64,000 nucleotides of DNA from assembly GCA_002529455.1 (NCBI GenBank), contig NYMS01000003.1, positions 95,518 to 159,517 on the forward strand, read 5' to 3'. The stretch comes from Glycomyces fuscus. GTDB taxonomy: Bacteria; Actinomycetota; Actinomycetes; Streptosporangiales; Streptosporangiaceae. This document shows, in pieces, positions 1 through 9,666 of the stretch. The notes beneath the pieces are model-generated. The model did not search any database. It worked only from the letters and a program-made list of their open reading frames with translations, and had not been told where the DNA came from. The position numbers were made by a program, and so were the translations under genes. Position 1 is the stretch's first letter, and each line of letters opens with the position of its first letter.

Positions 1-89
1 GCACGGCTGACCAGGGGTTTCCCGGATCCGGACCACGTCCCGGGTCCGGAGGGGCCCGCGCACACCCAGGACAGGAAGAGCAGGCACAC

Positions 90-1007
90 ATGGTGTTCTC
101 ATCCCACCGGCGCACCGGACTCGCGGCCCTGGCCGCGGTCGTCCTCGTCCCCGCCGCCGGCTGCGCGGCGGCCAACGGCGCCCCGGCCCCCGAGGCGGAG
201 CAGTCGGCCTCCCCCGGGGCCTCCGCCGAACTCGCACGGGAGTTCGAACGCCTGGAGGAGGAGTTCGACGCGCGCCTGGGCGTCTACGCCGTGGACACCG
301 GCAGCGGCGAGGAGGTCGCGCACCGCCCCGACGAGCGGTTCGCCTACGCCTCGACGCACAAGGCGCTCTCGGCGGGCGCGGTGCTCCAGCAGAACACGCT
401 GGAGGAGATGGAGGAGGTCGTCACCTTCACCGAGGACGACCTGGTCGACTACTCGCCGATCACCGAGCAGCACGTGGACACGGGCATGACCCTGATGGAG
501 GTGGCCGACGCCGCCGTCCGCCACAGCGACAACACCGCCGCCAACCTGCTGCTGGAGGAGCTCGGAGGGCCGGACGGTTTCGAGGACGCGCTGGAGGAGA
601 TCGGCGACGACGTCACCGACCCGGAGCGGATCGAGACCGAGCTGAACGCCTGGACGCCCGGCGAGGAGCAGGACACGAGCACGCCGCGCGCCATGGCCGG
701 GAGCCTGCGCGAGTTCACCCTCGGCGACGCCCTGCCCGAGGACCGCCGCGAGGTGCTCAACGACATGCTCGTCAACAACACCACCGGGGACGAGCTGATC
801 CGCGCCGGAGTCCCCGAGGACTGGAGGGTCGGCGACAAGACGGGGTCCGGAAGCCACGGAACGCGCAACGACATCGCCGTGATCTGGCCCTCCGAGGGCG
901 ACCCCATCGTCCTCGCCGTCATGTCCAGCCGTGAGGCCGAGGACGCCGAGTACGACAACGCGCTGATCGCCCGGGCCGCCGAGGTCGTCGCGGAGGAACT
1001 GGCCTGA
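90..1007 (+). CDS. class A beta-lactamase (lipoprotein)
   Basis: Serine beta-lactamase that hydrolyses beta-lactam rings outside the cytoplasmic membrane. The N-terminus is a lipoprotein signal (PAAGC, lipidated Cys25). All class A motifs are visible: STHK with catalytic Ser88 and Lys91, SDN at 146-148, ETELN with general-base Glu182, and KTG at 250-252. The 305 aa length is normal for a lipidated actinobacterial enzyme. The start is preceded by a purine-rich AGGAAGAG. No BlaI/BlaR-type regulator gene is adjacent, so inducible control is not evident. Substrate range cannot be told from sequence. Confidence 0.93.
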   Translation: MVFSSHRRTGLAALAAVVLVPAAGCAAANGAPAPEAEQSASPGASAELAREFERLEEEFDARLGVYAVDTGSGEEVAHRPDERFAYASTHKALSAGAVLQQNTLEEMEEVVTFTEDDLVDYSPITEQHVDTGMTLMEVADAAVRHSDNTAANLLLEELGGPDGFEDALEEIGDDVTDPERIETELNAWTPGEEQDTSTPRAMAGSLREFTLGDALPEDRREVLNDMLVNNTTGDELIRAGVPEDWRVGDKTGSGSHGTRNDIAVIWPSEGDPIVLAVMSSREAEDAEYDNALIARAAEVVAEELA

Positions 1008-1159
1008 GGGCCCCGGCGCGGGCGCCCGGACGTGCGCCCGCGCACCGCCCGCCCCGGATCCGGACATCCGAAAGTGTGTCCTAGCCTGGGAGCGGTCCGG
1101 GCCCGGCGGGCTCCGGGAACCTCCCCTCCTGTCCAGTCCGAGCGAGTCCGAGGAACAGC

Positions 1160-1504
1160 GTGAGCATCAGTCCCCGTGTCACAGCGACCGTCTTCCGCGT
1201 GGTGGCGGTCATCGAGGCCCTGACCTGGATCGGCCTCCTGGGCGGCATGTACGTCAAGTACCTGGGCAGCGGCAGCGAGGCGGGCGTGCACCTCTTCGGC
1301 CCCCTGCACGGGGGCGCCTTCGTGCTCTACGTGGCGGTCACCCTGGCCGCCGCCCTGCACCTGCGCTGGAACCTGTGGGCGACGCTGGTCGCCCTGGCCG
1401 CCTCCGTGCCTCCCCTGGGCACACTGGTCGCGGACTGGTGGCTGCACCGCACCGGCCGCCTGGCCTCCCGGGAGCGGGACCGCGCGCCCGAGCCCGTGGC
1501 CTGA
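1160..1504 (+). CDS. DUF3817-type membrane protein
   Basis: Small integral membrane protein of 114 aa with about three hydrophobic segments (near residues 8-28, 50-70 and 72-92). The phrase EALTWIGLLGGMYVKY and the later PLHGGAFVLYV are characteristic of the DUF3817 family of short actinobacterial membrane proteins, whose function is unknown. The start is GTG at 1160, preceded by GAGGAACAGC. It lies alone between the beta-lactamase and the phospholipase and gives no operon clue. Confidence 0.8.
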   Translation: MSISPRVTATVFRVVAVIEALTWIGLLGGMYVKYLGSGSEAGVHLFGPLHGGAFVLYVAVTLAAALHLRWNLWATLVALAASVPPLGTLVADWWLHRTGRLASRERDRAPEPVA

Positions 1505-1645
1505 CCCCGGCGCCCGCGGGGCCCGACGGGACTTCACCTCCCGTTGGGCCCCGCGCCACCTTCCGGATCATGACCCTTTGCGCACGAGCGGTGACCTGTG
1601 GTTGGTTGACCACCAGTCAGTGACCCCCAGCGCCGAAGGACCCCC

Positions 1646-2677
1646 ATGCCCTCCGCCCGCACCGCCGCGCTGACCTGCGCCGCACTCGTCCTCGCCCTGA
1701 CCGCCGCCCCCTCCCCCGCCTCCGCGGCCGGGGAGGCCCTCTCCCGGAGCACCTCCGTGGGCGTGCACAACGCCTACGAGACGGCCGCCTTCCCCCACTT
1801 CGCCGACGCCCTGGACTCCGGTGCCGGGCTCCTGGAACTGGACGTGTGGACCGACGAGTGGTTCGGCACCTGGCGGGTCAACCACGAACTGGTCGGCCAG
1901 GACAACAACTGCGCCGGAGCCACCACCCCCGGCGAACTGCGCCGGGGTGGCGACGGCGACCTCGCCGACTGCCTGCGCGACGTGCGCACCTGGCACGAGG
2001 CCAACCCCGGCCACCGGCCGCTGCTGCTCAAGGTCGAGCTGAAGAAGGGCTACCACGCCGTGTCCGGTCTGGGCCCCGCCGAGTTCGACGCGCTCGCCGA
2101 CCAGGTCCTCGGCGACGCCCTGTTCCGCCCGGACGACCTGCTGGCGGGCGCCCACGCCACCCTGGACGAGGCGGTGCGCACCGACGGCTGGCCCTCGCGC
2201 GACGCCCTGGCCGGGAGGGTCGTCGTCTACCTGACCCCGGGCACCTTCGAACAGGGCAACCCCTTCGACGACCTGTGGACCGACGAGGAGCAGGCGGCGC
2301 GCCTGCGCGACCTGGCCGCCGAGGGCCGCCTGGACGAGGCGGCCACCTTCCCGGCCGTGCTCGGCGCCCGCGGCGGCGACCCGCGCGAGCGCTACGCCGA
2401 GGACCTGCGGCCGTGGTTCGTGGTCTTCGACGGCAGCGCCCCGACCTACACCGGGGACGTCGACACCTCCTGGTACGGCGAGAACGACTACCTGCTGGTG
2501 ATGACCGACGCCCACGCGGTGTCCCCCGCGATCGACGCGCGCACCCCCTCCCCGGAGGAGGCCGCCGCCCGCGTGCGCGAACTCGCGCAGGCCGGGGCCA
2601 CCACGGTGACCAGCGACTGGACGGGCCTGCCCGGGGTGCTGTCCATGGTCGTCCCGCACGGCCCGGGCACCGGCTGA
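1646..2677 (+). CDS. secreted PI-PLC-like phosphodiesterase
   Basis: A 343 aa protein with a Sec signal peptide (cleavage after about residue 28, ASA-AGE) and a PI-PLC TIM-barrel-like domain of the Streptomyces calcium-dependent phosphoinositide phospholipase C type. Candidate catalytic residues are His41 in VGVHNAYE and His80 in VNHEL, with acidic residues in LLELDVW and KVELKKG as likely metal ligands. It would cleave phosphatidylinositol, an abundant actinobacterial lipid, outside the cell. The start is supported by GAAGGA six bases upstream. Family assignment is fairly firm; substrate and calcium dependence are inferred from relatives. Confidence 0.8.
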   Translation: MPSARTAALTCAALVLALTAAPSPASAAGEALSRSTSVGVHNAYETAAFPHFADALDSGAGLLELDVWTDEWFGTWRVNHELVGQDNNCAGATTPGELRRGGDGDLADCLRDVRTWHEANPGHRPLLLKVELKKGYHAVSGLGPAEFDALADQVLGDALFRPDDLLAGAHATLDEAVRTDGWPSRDALAGRVVVYLTPGTFEQGNPFDDLWTDEEQAARLRDLAAEGRLDEAATFPAVLGARGGDPRERYAEDLRPWFVVFDGSAPTYTGDVDTSWYGENDYLLVMTDAHAVSPAIDARTPSPEEAAARVRELAQAGATTVTSDWTGLPGVLSMVVPHGPGTG

Positions 2678-2701
2678 CCCCGGGGCCGTCCGCCGCAGCA
2701 C

Positions 2702-3178
2702 CTACTCGGCTCGCGCCCCGCGCGAGAAGTAGGCGTTGGACGCGGGCAGGAACAGCAGCACGAGGGCGGACAGCCCCAGCAGTGCCGGAACGGCGGCGCC
2801 GAGGACGTCGTAGGCCGACATCCCGTCCGGCGGCCACACGGTGGCGTCCATGTTGACGGTGGCCAGGTCCATGAGCGCGACGAGGACACCGGCGGCGGCG
2901 AGCAGGAGGCGCGCCCAGTTGCGGCCCCGGCGCACCAGGACGGCGAGGAGGACGCCCACCGCCGCGAACAGCAGCGTGGCGGCGCCGGACACGGCGGCCT
3001 GGCGCAGGCCTCCCTCCTCGCCCGCGGCCGCGCGCATACTGTCCAGCCCGGTGGGGGCGACAACGAACACGTTCAGCACCCACAGCACGAGGTCGACGGC
3101 GATCAGGGCGAGCAGGAGCAGGAAGGCCGCCTCCACCGTCCCGGGGCGCCCGGTCCTCTCGGCGGTCGTACTCGTCAT
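2702..3178 (-). CDS. four-TM hypothetical membrane protein
   Basis: A 158 aa protein with four predicted transmembrane stretches (about residues 17-41, 64-82, 87-108 and 127-147), ending in FLPASNAYF, a phrase common in short actinobacterial membrane proteins of unknown role. The open frame extends upstream to 3445, but the ATG at 3178 is preferred because an AGAAGAGGAT ribosome site lies directly upstream and the extra N-terminus looks non-coding. It converges on the phospholipase gene with only 24 bp between stops. No function can be assigned. Confidence 0.7.
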   Translation of the reverse strand: MTSTTAERTGRPGTVEAAFLLLLALIAVDLVLWVLNVFVVAPTGLDSMRAAAGEEGGLRQAAVSGAATLLFAAVGVLLAVLVRRGRNWARLLLAAAGVLVALMDLATVNMDATVWPPDGMSAYDVLGAAVPALLGLSALVLLFLPASNAYFSRGARAE

Positions 3179-3584
3179 GGATCCTCTTCTTCCGCTGGTT
3201 CTCCGGGTGGGGGGAGAAGGAGCCCGGGGGCACGGGTCGCCTGAGTAGTCAGGAACTGTACAGCAAACGCCCGGGGGCCGGACAGCGGCACAGGTAAGGG
3301 CGCCGGCGCCGGGCTCGGGCACCGCGGTTCGGGAAAAACCTGTCGAGGACAGCGGAAAAGGCGCGCAAAAAGGCGGGGATGGAACAGCGGAAAAGGCGCA
3401 TTCCCGCTCTATCGTTTCTTCGCCGTCTTGTACACCATCGACCAACTTCTACCCATGGGGTCAAAGGGTTGGCGTTTTGCCCGGTCACGACAGGGAAAAT
3501 TCACCGCGTAACCCTTTGTGCACCGTGGGTGGTCCGTGTTCTCTTATGGACTGGCAAGTCATGACACGAGCCGAAGGATCACCC
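3179..3584. other. intergenic region with repeats before the amidase
   Basis: A 406 bp region between divergent genes. It contains a perfect 16 bp direct repeat, ACAGCGGAAAAGGCGC, at 3349-3364 and 3384-3399 (35 bp apart). Further downstream is a 9 bp inverted repeat, CAAAGGGTT at 3462-3470 and AACCCTTTG at 3510-3518, which could form a long-looped stem in the amidase leader. It is less GC-rich than the flanking genes, as promoter regions usually are. I could not match it to a known riboswitch class. Confidence 0.5.
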
Positions 3585-4394
3585 ATGACCAACACCCACC
3601 GGTCAGGTCCGGACAGACGCACCATCCTGCGCGGGGCGGCGTTGGCCTCCGGCGCCGCCGTCCTCGGCGGGGCGTTCGCCGCGGGCGGCGCCGCGAGCGC
3701 CTCCGCGGGGGTGGCCGAACCGCCCCTGCACACCCGGGCCGACTGGGGAGCGCGCTCGCCAGCGGGCCGGATCCAGATCCTGTCCACCCCGCCCAGCTAC
3801 ATCGTGGTCCACCACACCGCGACGGCCAACAGCACCGACTACTCGCTCGGCCACGCCTACGCCCTGTCCAGGGCGATCCAGAACTACCACATGGACTCCA
3901 ACGGCTGGCTCGACACCGGCCAGCAGCTGACCATCAGCCGCGGCGGCCACATCATGGAGGGCCGCGACCGCAGCTTCGCCGCCATCCGCGGGGGAAGCCA
4001 CGCCGTGGGCGCCCACGTGGCCAACAACAACAGCACCTGCGTCGGCATCGAGAACGAGGGCCTCTACATGGACGTGGGGCCCACCAAGGCCCTGACCGAC
4101 GCGCTGGTGGCCACCCTGGCGTGGTTGTGCGGGGCCTACAGGCTCGACCCGCACCGCGCGATCCTGGGCCACCGCGACTTCAACGCCACCGCGTGCCCCG
4201 GCGACGTGCTGTACGCACAGCTTCCCGGCCTGCGCGACGCGGTCGCCGAGGCCATGCTGGCACCGGTCCTGGAACTGGCCGCCCGCCGCGCGCCCGCGGG
4301 GGACGGCCCGACCTACCCGGCCGTGCCCGAGGACGAACCGGACCGCGTGTTCCACCACGGTCCCGCCCGGGGCCCGGACGACTTCACCCGCTGA
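3585..4394 (+). CDS. Tat-exported N-acetylmuramoyl-L-alanine amidase (PGRP fold)
   Basis: Peptidoglycan amidase_2/PGRP-type enzyme of 269 aa that would cut the bond between muramic acid and the stem peptide. Residues 11-16 (RRTILR) followed by a hydrophobic stretch and AAGGAASASA form a twin-arginine signal. Zinc ligands expected for the family are visible: His76/His77 in IVVHHTA, and the ILGHRDF plus TACPGD block whose His and Cys complete the site. The open frame begins at 3477, but ATG 3585 has GAAGGA at ideal spacing and starts just before the signal. The C-terminal 40 residues are polar and lack a cell-wall-binding module. Confidence 0.9.
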   Translation: MTNTHRSGPDRRTILRGAALASGAAVLGGAFAAGGAASASAGVAEPPLHTRADWGARSPAGRIQILSTPPSYIVVHHTATANSTDYSLGHAYALSRAIQNYHMDSNGWLDTGQQLTISRGGHIMEGRDRSFAAIRGGSHAVGAHVANNNSTCVGIENEGLYMDVGPTKALTDALVATLAWLCGAYRLDPHRAILGHRDFNATACPGDVLYAQLPGLRDAVAEAMLAPVLELAARRAPAGDGPTYPAVPEDEPDRVFHHGPARGPDDFTR

Positions 4395-4456
4395 CCCGCC
4401 CGCCAAGGGCGCTCCCGGGCCCGCGCCGTCCACGGCGCCTTGCGGCCCGGCTCCGC

Positions 4457-7400
4457 TCAGGGCGCGTCCCCGATCGCGGTGTCCGCCGTTCCGCGGCGGG
4501 CACCGCCCGCGTCCATCCGCCCGGTGATCCGGTCCACGTCCCATCGCTCGACGGCCGCCAGCGGCGCGCCCGCCTCCTCGCGCAGGGCCGCGGCCCGCTC
4601 CAGCAGCCGCCGCGCCCGGCCGTGCCCGCCCGCCAGCGCGTGCGCCCCTGCCAGCCCCTCCAGCGCCAGGGCGACCGCCCGCGGGTCGCCGCTGCGCTCG
4701 GCCTCGTGGCGGGCCCTTCCGTGCAGGTCCAGGGCCCTGTCCGCCTCACCGCGCTGTTCGGCGACGAACCCCAGCTGGGTGAGGATGAAGGCCGTCCCGG
4801 TCCGGCCGTCCACGCGCCGGTTCCACTCCAGGCGGCGCAGCAGCGACCGCTCGGCCAGGTCCAGGTCGCCCCGGCGGCGGGCGGTCAGGGCGATCCCGGC
4901 GTCCGCGAACTGCTCGCCCACCGGGTCCGCGTGCTCCTCGGCCACCCGCAGCGCCCGGGCGTGCAGTTCGTCGGCCCGGTCCAGGTCCGCTTCGAGCAGG
5001 GCGACCCGGCCCAGGCCGGAGAGCTTGAGGGAGACCGTGTGCCACAGCCGCAGGTCCTCGGCGATGCGCAGCCCCTCCTCGTGGCGCCGGGCCGTCTCCT
5101 CCAGGTCGCCGTGCGCCTCCGCGACCTGGGCCAGGATGTCGGAGGCCCCCAGGATCCCCCACCGGTCGCCGAGGCCGCGCAGGACCCGCTCGGCCTCCAG
5201 CGCCCCCCGCCGGGCCCCGGCGAGGTCGCCCCCGGCGAAGGCCGCCCGGGCCAGGGTGGCCCGCGCGACCGCCGCGCCCCACGTGTCCCCCGCCCGCAGG
5301 GAGGCGTCGTGGGCCCGCTCCACCCGGGCCGCCGCGCGGGCCGGGTCGCCCAGTCCCCAGCGCGTGAACTCCGTGAACCAGCCCAGCCTGGCGCGCGTGG
5401 CCGGGTCGTCCACCCGCGCCAGGTCCTCCTGGACGGTGGCACCCCACCGCAGGTCGTCCTCGGAGGCGGGCACCGCCAGGGCGGCCCGCCACACCCGGGC
5501 CCGGGCGCGGGCCCCGGCGGGCCCGCCGGGCACGGACAGGGCGCCGTCCAGGGCGTCGCGCGCCGCGCCGGCCCGCCCGCGCAGGTACCGGTACCAGCAC
5601 GTGGCCTCGGCCAGGCGCAGCGCCAGGCGGGCGTCCGCCTCCTCCACCGCGAAGGCCAGCGCCGCGCGCAGGTTCGCCGACTCATGGTCCAGCCGCCGGA
5701 GCCAGTGCTCCTGGTCGGCGCCGCGGAGCCGTTGGTCGGCCTGCTCGGCCAGGTCGGCGAAGTGGGCGGCGTGCCGGGCCCGGGTGCGGCGCGCGTCCCC
5801 GGCCTCCTCCAGCCGTTCGAGGGCGTAGGCGGCCACCGACTCCCTCAGGGAGTAGCGGGTCGCGCCGGAGCGGTCGGCGGCCACGACCAGCGACCGGTCC
5901 ACGAGTGCCCCCACCAGCCCCAGGACCTCGCGCTCGGGGGCGGTGCCGGGGTCGGAGCACACCGCCTCGGCGGTGGCCAGGTCGCAGCCGTCGGCGTGTA
6001 CGGCCAGGCGGCCGAGCACGGCGCGTTCGGGCGGGGAGAGGGGTTCCCAGCTCCAGTCGATCATGGCCCTCAGGGTGCGCTGGCGCGCGGGCGCGTCGCG
6101 GCGGCCGACCCCGAGCAGGGCGAAGCGGTCGTCCAGTCGGGCGGCGAGGTCGGCCACGCTCATGTGCCGCAGCCGGGTGGCGGCCAGTTCGAGGGCCAGG
6201 GGGATGCCGTCCAGGCGTCGGCAGACCGCGGCGACGGCGGGGGCGGTGCCTGCGTCGAGGGCGAACGCGGCCGCGGCGGCCCGGGCGCGCGCGGTGAAGA
6301 GCCGTACCGCCCCGGAGGCGGCGAGGGAGTCGGGATCGTCGGTGCCGGGGTCGGGCAGGTCCAGCGGGGGCAGGGCGTACAGGTGCTCCCCGGCCACGTC
6401 CAGGGGGACCTGGCTGGTGGCCAGGACGCGCAGGTCGGGCACGGCCCCCAGCAGGAGGGCGACCGTGTCCGCCGCGGGCCCGACGACGTGTTCGCAGTTG
6501 TCGAGGACGAGCAGGGCGCCACGGCCGCGCAGGATCTCGGCGATCCGCTCGTGCGGGGCGGCACCGGGCGCGGAGGCGTCGTCGCGGACCCCCAGGGCCG
6601 CGGCCAGGAGGGGGACGGGGTCGCCTCCGGGGGCGAGTGCGGCCAGTTCCACGAACAGGGCCGTACCGGAGTCCAGTGCGCGTGCCGCCGCCAGGGCCAG
6701 CCGGGTCTTGCCGACCCCGCCGGGGCCGGTGAGGGTGACCATCCTCTGGGCGCCCACCAGGGAGCGCAGCGCCCGCAGGTGTTCGTCACGGCCGATCAGG
6801 TCGCCGACCGGCGCGGGCAGACCGGCGGCGGGCACGGCCGTCCTGTGCGCGGCGGGGGCCGCGGCCGCGCGGGGGCCGGGGGGCGGTGCGGGGCCCAGGG
6901 CCGGGTCCTGGGCCAGGACCGCACGGTGCAGGGCCACCAGCGCGGGCCCCGGGTCGATCCCCATCTCGTCGGCCAGCCGTGCGCGCAGCCGTTCGTAGGC
7001 GGCCAGGGCTTCCCCCTGGCGCCCCGCCCCGTAGAGCGCGCGGACGTGGGCCGCGTGCAGGCGCTCGCGGTAGGGGTGGCGGGCGGCGGCGTCGGCGAGC
7101 TCGACGGCCAGCGCGGCGTGTTCCCCCAGCTCCAGGCGCGCCTCGGCCCGGTCCTCCAGGGCGGTCACCCGCAGCTCCTCCCAGTGGGCCGCAGCGGACA
7201 GCGCCGGTTCGGCGTCGGCGAACTCGGCCAGCACGGGCCCGCGCCACAGGTCCAGGGCGCGGGTGAGCAGGTCCGCGCGCTCGCGCGGGTCCGCGGCCCG
7301 CGCGGCCCGGCGCAGGAGGTCCTCGAACCGGATGGCGTCGACGTCGTCGGCCGCCAGCAGGTAGCCGGGCGCGCGGTGGCGGACCAGGGCGCGGGCTCCG

Positions 7401-7636
7401 GGCTCGGCGCGCTCCAGGTCGCCGCGCAGCTGGGAGACCCGGGCCTGGAGGACGGCCGCGGGGCGGGAGGGAGGGGTGTCGCCCCACAGGTCCCGCACCA
7501 GGCGGTCGGCGGACACCACACGCCCCCGGGCCAGCAGCAGGGAGGCCAACAGGGCGCGCACCTTGGTGTCGCGGATCCGGACGGGCTCGCCGTCGTCGCT
7601 CCGCACCGCCAGCGGACCCAGCACCCCGAAACGCAT
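4457..7636 (-). CDS. large SARP-family regulator (HTH-BTAD-ATPase-TPR)
   Basis: AfsR/SARP-like transcription factor of 1059 aa. Order of domains: OmpR-type winged helix (about 1-95, from MRFGVLGPLAV), bacterial transcriptional activation domain BTAD (about 95-245), a proline/alanine linker, a P-loop ATPase with GPGGVGKTRLAL near residue 300 and a VLDNCEHV Walker-B-like block, then a long TPR-rich C-terminus. Such proteins bind direct repeats at promoters and switch on secondary metabolism or stress genes. An open frame continues upstream of 7636, but the domain begins exactly at this ATG. It is divergent from an SDR gene 108 bp away, its likeliest local target. Confidence 0.9.
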   Translation of the reverse strand: MRFGVLGPLAVRSDDGEPVRIRDTKVRALLASLLLARGRVVSADRLVRDLWGDTPPSRPAAVLQARVSQLRGDLERAEPGARALVRHRAPGYLLAADDVDAIRFEDLLRRAARAADPRERADLLTRALDLWRGPVLAEFADAEPALSAAAHWEELRVTALEDRAEARLELGEHAALAVELADAAARHPYRERLHAAHVRALYGAGRQGEALAAYERLRARLADEMGIDPGPALVALHRAVLAQDPALGPAPPPGPRAAAAPAAHRTAVPAAGLPAPVGDLIGRDEHLRALRSLVGAQRMVTLTGPGGVGKTRLALAAARALDSGTALFVELAALAPGGDPVPLLAAALGVRDDASAPGAAPHERIAEILRGRGALLVLDNCEHVVGPAADTVALLLGAVPDLRVLATSQVPLDVAGEHLYALPPLDLPDPGTDDPDSLAASGAVRLFTARARAAAAAFALDAGTAPAVAAVCRRLDGIPLALELAATRLRHMSVADLAARLDDRFALLGVGRRDAPARQRTLRAMIDWSWEPLSPPERAVLGRLAVHADGCDLATAEAVCSDPGTAPEREVLGLVGALVDRSLVVAADRSGATRYSLRESVAAYALERLEEAGDARRTRARHAAHFADLAEQADQRLRGADQEHWLRRLDHESANLRAALAFAVEEADARLALRLAEATCWYRYLRGRAGAARDALDGALSVPGGPAGARARARVWRAALAVPASEDDLRWGATVQEDLARVDDPATRARLGWFTEFTRWGLGDPARAAARVERAHDASLRAGDTWGAAVARATLARAAFAGGDLAGARRGALEAERVLRGLGDRWGILGASDILAQVAEAHGDLEETARRHEEGLRIAEDLRLWHTVSLKLSGLGRVALLEADLDRADELHARALRVAEEHADPVGEQFADAGIALTARRRGDLDLAERSLLRRLEWNRRVDGRTGTAFILTQLGFVAEQRGEADRALDLHGRARHEAERSGDPRAVALALEGLAGAHALAGGHGRARRLLERAAALREEAGAPLAAVERWDVDRITGRMDAGGARRGTADTAIGDAP

Positions 7637-7744
7637 ACGCCAACCGTAGCGATCCCGTAGGACACCCGTGGCGTCCGCCGCCACCGTGGTCGTGTGAGGG
7701 GCGGTGAGGCGCCGTCCCCCGACCGGAACGGGGTTCGAGGGGCC

Positions 7745-8506
7745 ATGGGGAACTACGAAGGCAAGCGGGCCGTGGTGATCGGCGGGACGCACGGTATGGG
7801 GATGGGGGTGGTCGAGGCGCTGCTCGCCGGAGGGGCCCGGGTACTGCTGACCGGGCGCAACGAGAAGAACCTGGAGGAGGCGCGCGGCCGTCTGGGACCG
7901 GAGGCGCACGTGGTGCGCGCCGACGTGGCGGACCTGGCCGACACCGACGCGCTGGCCGAGACCGTGCGCGCCGCCCTGGGCGGAATCGACTTCCTGCACG
8001 TGAACGTGGGCACCTCGGAGCTCACCCCGTTCGACCAGGTGACGGAGGAGTCCTACGACCGCGGGTTCGCGGTCAACGCCAAGGGGGCCTTCTTCACGGT
8101 CCAGCGGCTGGCGCCGCTGCTCGCCGACGGCGGGTCGATCGTGTTCACCACCTCGGTGACGAACACGACCAGCACGCCGGGGATGAGCGTCTACACGGGC
8201 GCCAAGGCGGCCGTGCTGGGCTTCAGCCGGGTGCTCGCCTCGGAGCTGCTGCCGCGCGGCATCCGGGTGAACACGGTCGCGCCGGGCTTCACCGACACAC
8301 CCACGATGGGGCTCACGGGCGTCAGCGACGCCGAGCGCGAGGAGTTCATGCGGGTGGGCGACGCGGCCACGCCGATGGGCCGCCACGGCACCGTCGCCGA
8401 GGTGGCCCGGGCGGTGCTCTTCCTCGGGTTCGAGGCCACCTTCACCTCGGGCGCGGAGATCCCCGTGGACGGCGGTCTGGGGCTCGGCCTGAGCACGTCC
8501 CCCTAG
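7745..8506 (+). CDS. SDR family oxidoreductase
   Basis: Short-chain dehydrogenase/reductase of 253 aa. The dinucleotide-binding glycine motif is GGTHGMG (residues 13-19), a variant of TGxxxGxG. Ser in TTSVTNTT and the YTGAK block (Tyr near 150, Lys near 154) give the catalytic triad. The C-terminus ends in a conserved VDGGLGLG loop. ATG 7745 was chosen over the upstream in-frame ATG at 7694 because the Rossmann strand follows directly. Substrate unknown. It is divergently paired with the large SARP regulator, and its stop overlaps the stop of the convergent MerR gene. Confidence 0.88.
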   Translation: MGNYEGKRAVVIGGTHGMGMGVVEALLAGGARVLLTGRNEKNLEEARGRLGPEAHVVRADVADLADTDALAETVRAALGGIDFLHVNVGTSELTPFDQVTEESYDRGFAVNAKGAFFTVQRLAPLLADGGSIVFTTSVTNTTSTPGMSVYTGAKAAVLGFSRVLASELLPRGIRVNTVAPGFTDTPTMGLTGVSDAEREEFMRVGDAATPMGRHGTVAEVARAVLFLGFEATFTSGAEIPVDGGLGLGLSTSP

Positions 8507-9438
8507 CCGGGCGCGTCCCCCCAGGCCGTGCTGTAGGTAGCGGGTGAGTCCTGGGCGGACAGTTCTTCGGCCAGTTCCCTACAGCGCCATCGGGCCGGGG
8601 AGGCGTCGTAGGGCAGCTTGCCGACGGCTTCGAACGCGCTCATGGAGCCTGCCTCCCGCCTGCCGGAGCTGAGGTCGGCCTCGCCGTCATCGGCGGGAGC
8701 GGGGTGCGAAGTGTCCCAGGCGTCGAAGAGGGCATCGTCGTCCTTGTCCAGGCCGGACTCCTCGATGACGGCCTGCAGGGCGCTTTCGAAGGCGTGCCGC
8801 TCGACGGCCACGTGAGCCACCCGTGGATCATCGACGGCGACGCTGTCATCGAGCGCCTCCTCGGCGTCATCGATGCGGTCGGAATCCTCCCGCAGAGTGG
8901 GATGCGTGGCCAGGGCGATGAAGCGGGTGGCCTGGACGGCCGCGCCGAGCGGACCGAAGATCCGCTCAGTGACCAGCAGAGTGTCCAGGTCCGCCTGGCG
9001 CAGGGAGCCCTCGGGCAGGCCCTTGAGGCGTTCGGTGACGAAGTCGGAGAGCAGGCCCATCCGGCTGCCTTCGGTGCGCATCCGCTGCACGGCGGTCCGT
9101 TGCCGCCGCAGTTCTGTTTCCCGCTCGGCGAGGGTTTCCTCCAACCGCTCCAGGATGCCCGCGACACCGTCTCCGCTGCCGGCGCCGGCGGAAGCCGTGC
9201 CGGTGGCAAAGGCGTCACGGATGTCGTCGAGGGCGATCCCTGCGTCGGCCATCCTGCGAATCCACAGCAGTCGGATCATGTCCTCGTACCCGTAGCGGCG
9301 GCGGTCGTCGCCGCCCCGCTCGGGCTCGGGAAGCAGGCCGATCTCGTGGTAGTGACGGATCGCCCGTGGCGTGGTGCCGGCGAAGGCCGCCGCGTCGCCG
9401 ATCTTGACCCGGCGGGGTGGTGTGAAGGACGAACACAT
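8503..9438 (-). CDS. MerR family transcriptional regulator
   Basis: A 311 aa regulator with an N-terminal MerR winged-helix domain ([25 protein letters not shown], residues about 11-35, then the [16 protein letters not shown] wing), a coiled-coil of repeated Glu/Arg (about 105-145), and a long acidic C-terminal effector domain with few Cys or His, so a metal sensor is unlikely. ATG 9438 follows AGGAAAGG. It is divergent from a MarR gene. The intergenic region carries CGAACC-GCG-GGTTCG at 9522-9536, a possible operator. Inducer unknown. Confidence 0.88.
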   Translation of the reverse strand: MCSSFTPPRRVKIGDAAAFAGTTPRAIRHYHEIGLLPEPERGGDDRRRYGYEDMIRLLWIRRMADAGIALDDIRDAFATGTASAGAGSGDGVAGILERLEETLAERETELRRQRTAVQRMRTEGSRMGLLSDFVTERLKGLPEGSLRQADLDTLLVTERIFGPLGAAVQATRFIALATHPTLREDSDRIDDAEEALDDSVAVDDPRVAHVAVERHAFESALQAVIEESGLDKDDDALFDAWDTSHPAPADDGEADLSSGRREAGSMSAFEAVGKLPYDASPARWRCRELAEELSAQDSPATYSTAWGDAPG

Positions 9439-9666
9439 GGGCGGGGACCTTTCCTCAAGGGATCGGGACGTGAGTCCACCAGAGCACATGCCGCCACGGA
9501 AGGTGCAACCGTCGCCTCGACCGAACCGCGGGTTCGCCGGGCCGGGCCGCCACGGCCCGGTACTGCTCGAGACGGCTGATCCCGCGTTCGACCGCGTGCC
9601 GGAACCCGTCCCGGGCACGGGTGCGCGGTGCGGGCCCGCCCCGCGCGGTGGGGGAGACTGGGGAGG

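Noticed and set aside
3421..3584. Possible c-di-AMP (ydaO) riboswitch before the amidase
   Set aside because: The position fits, but the conserved GGTGAATCC and CCGAAnCCGTCAGCTAACC blocks are not present.
3518..7660. A 1380-codon plus-strand open frame
   Set aside because: It is antisense to the SARP regulator, has Gly/Arg/Pro-rich translation without domains, and arises from GC bias at codon positions.
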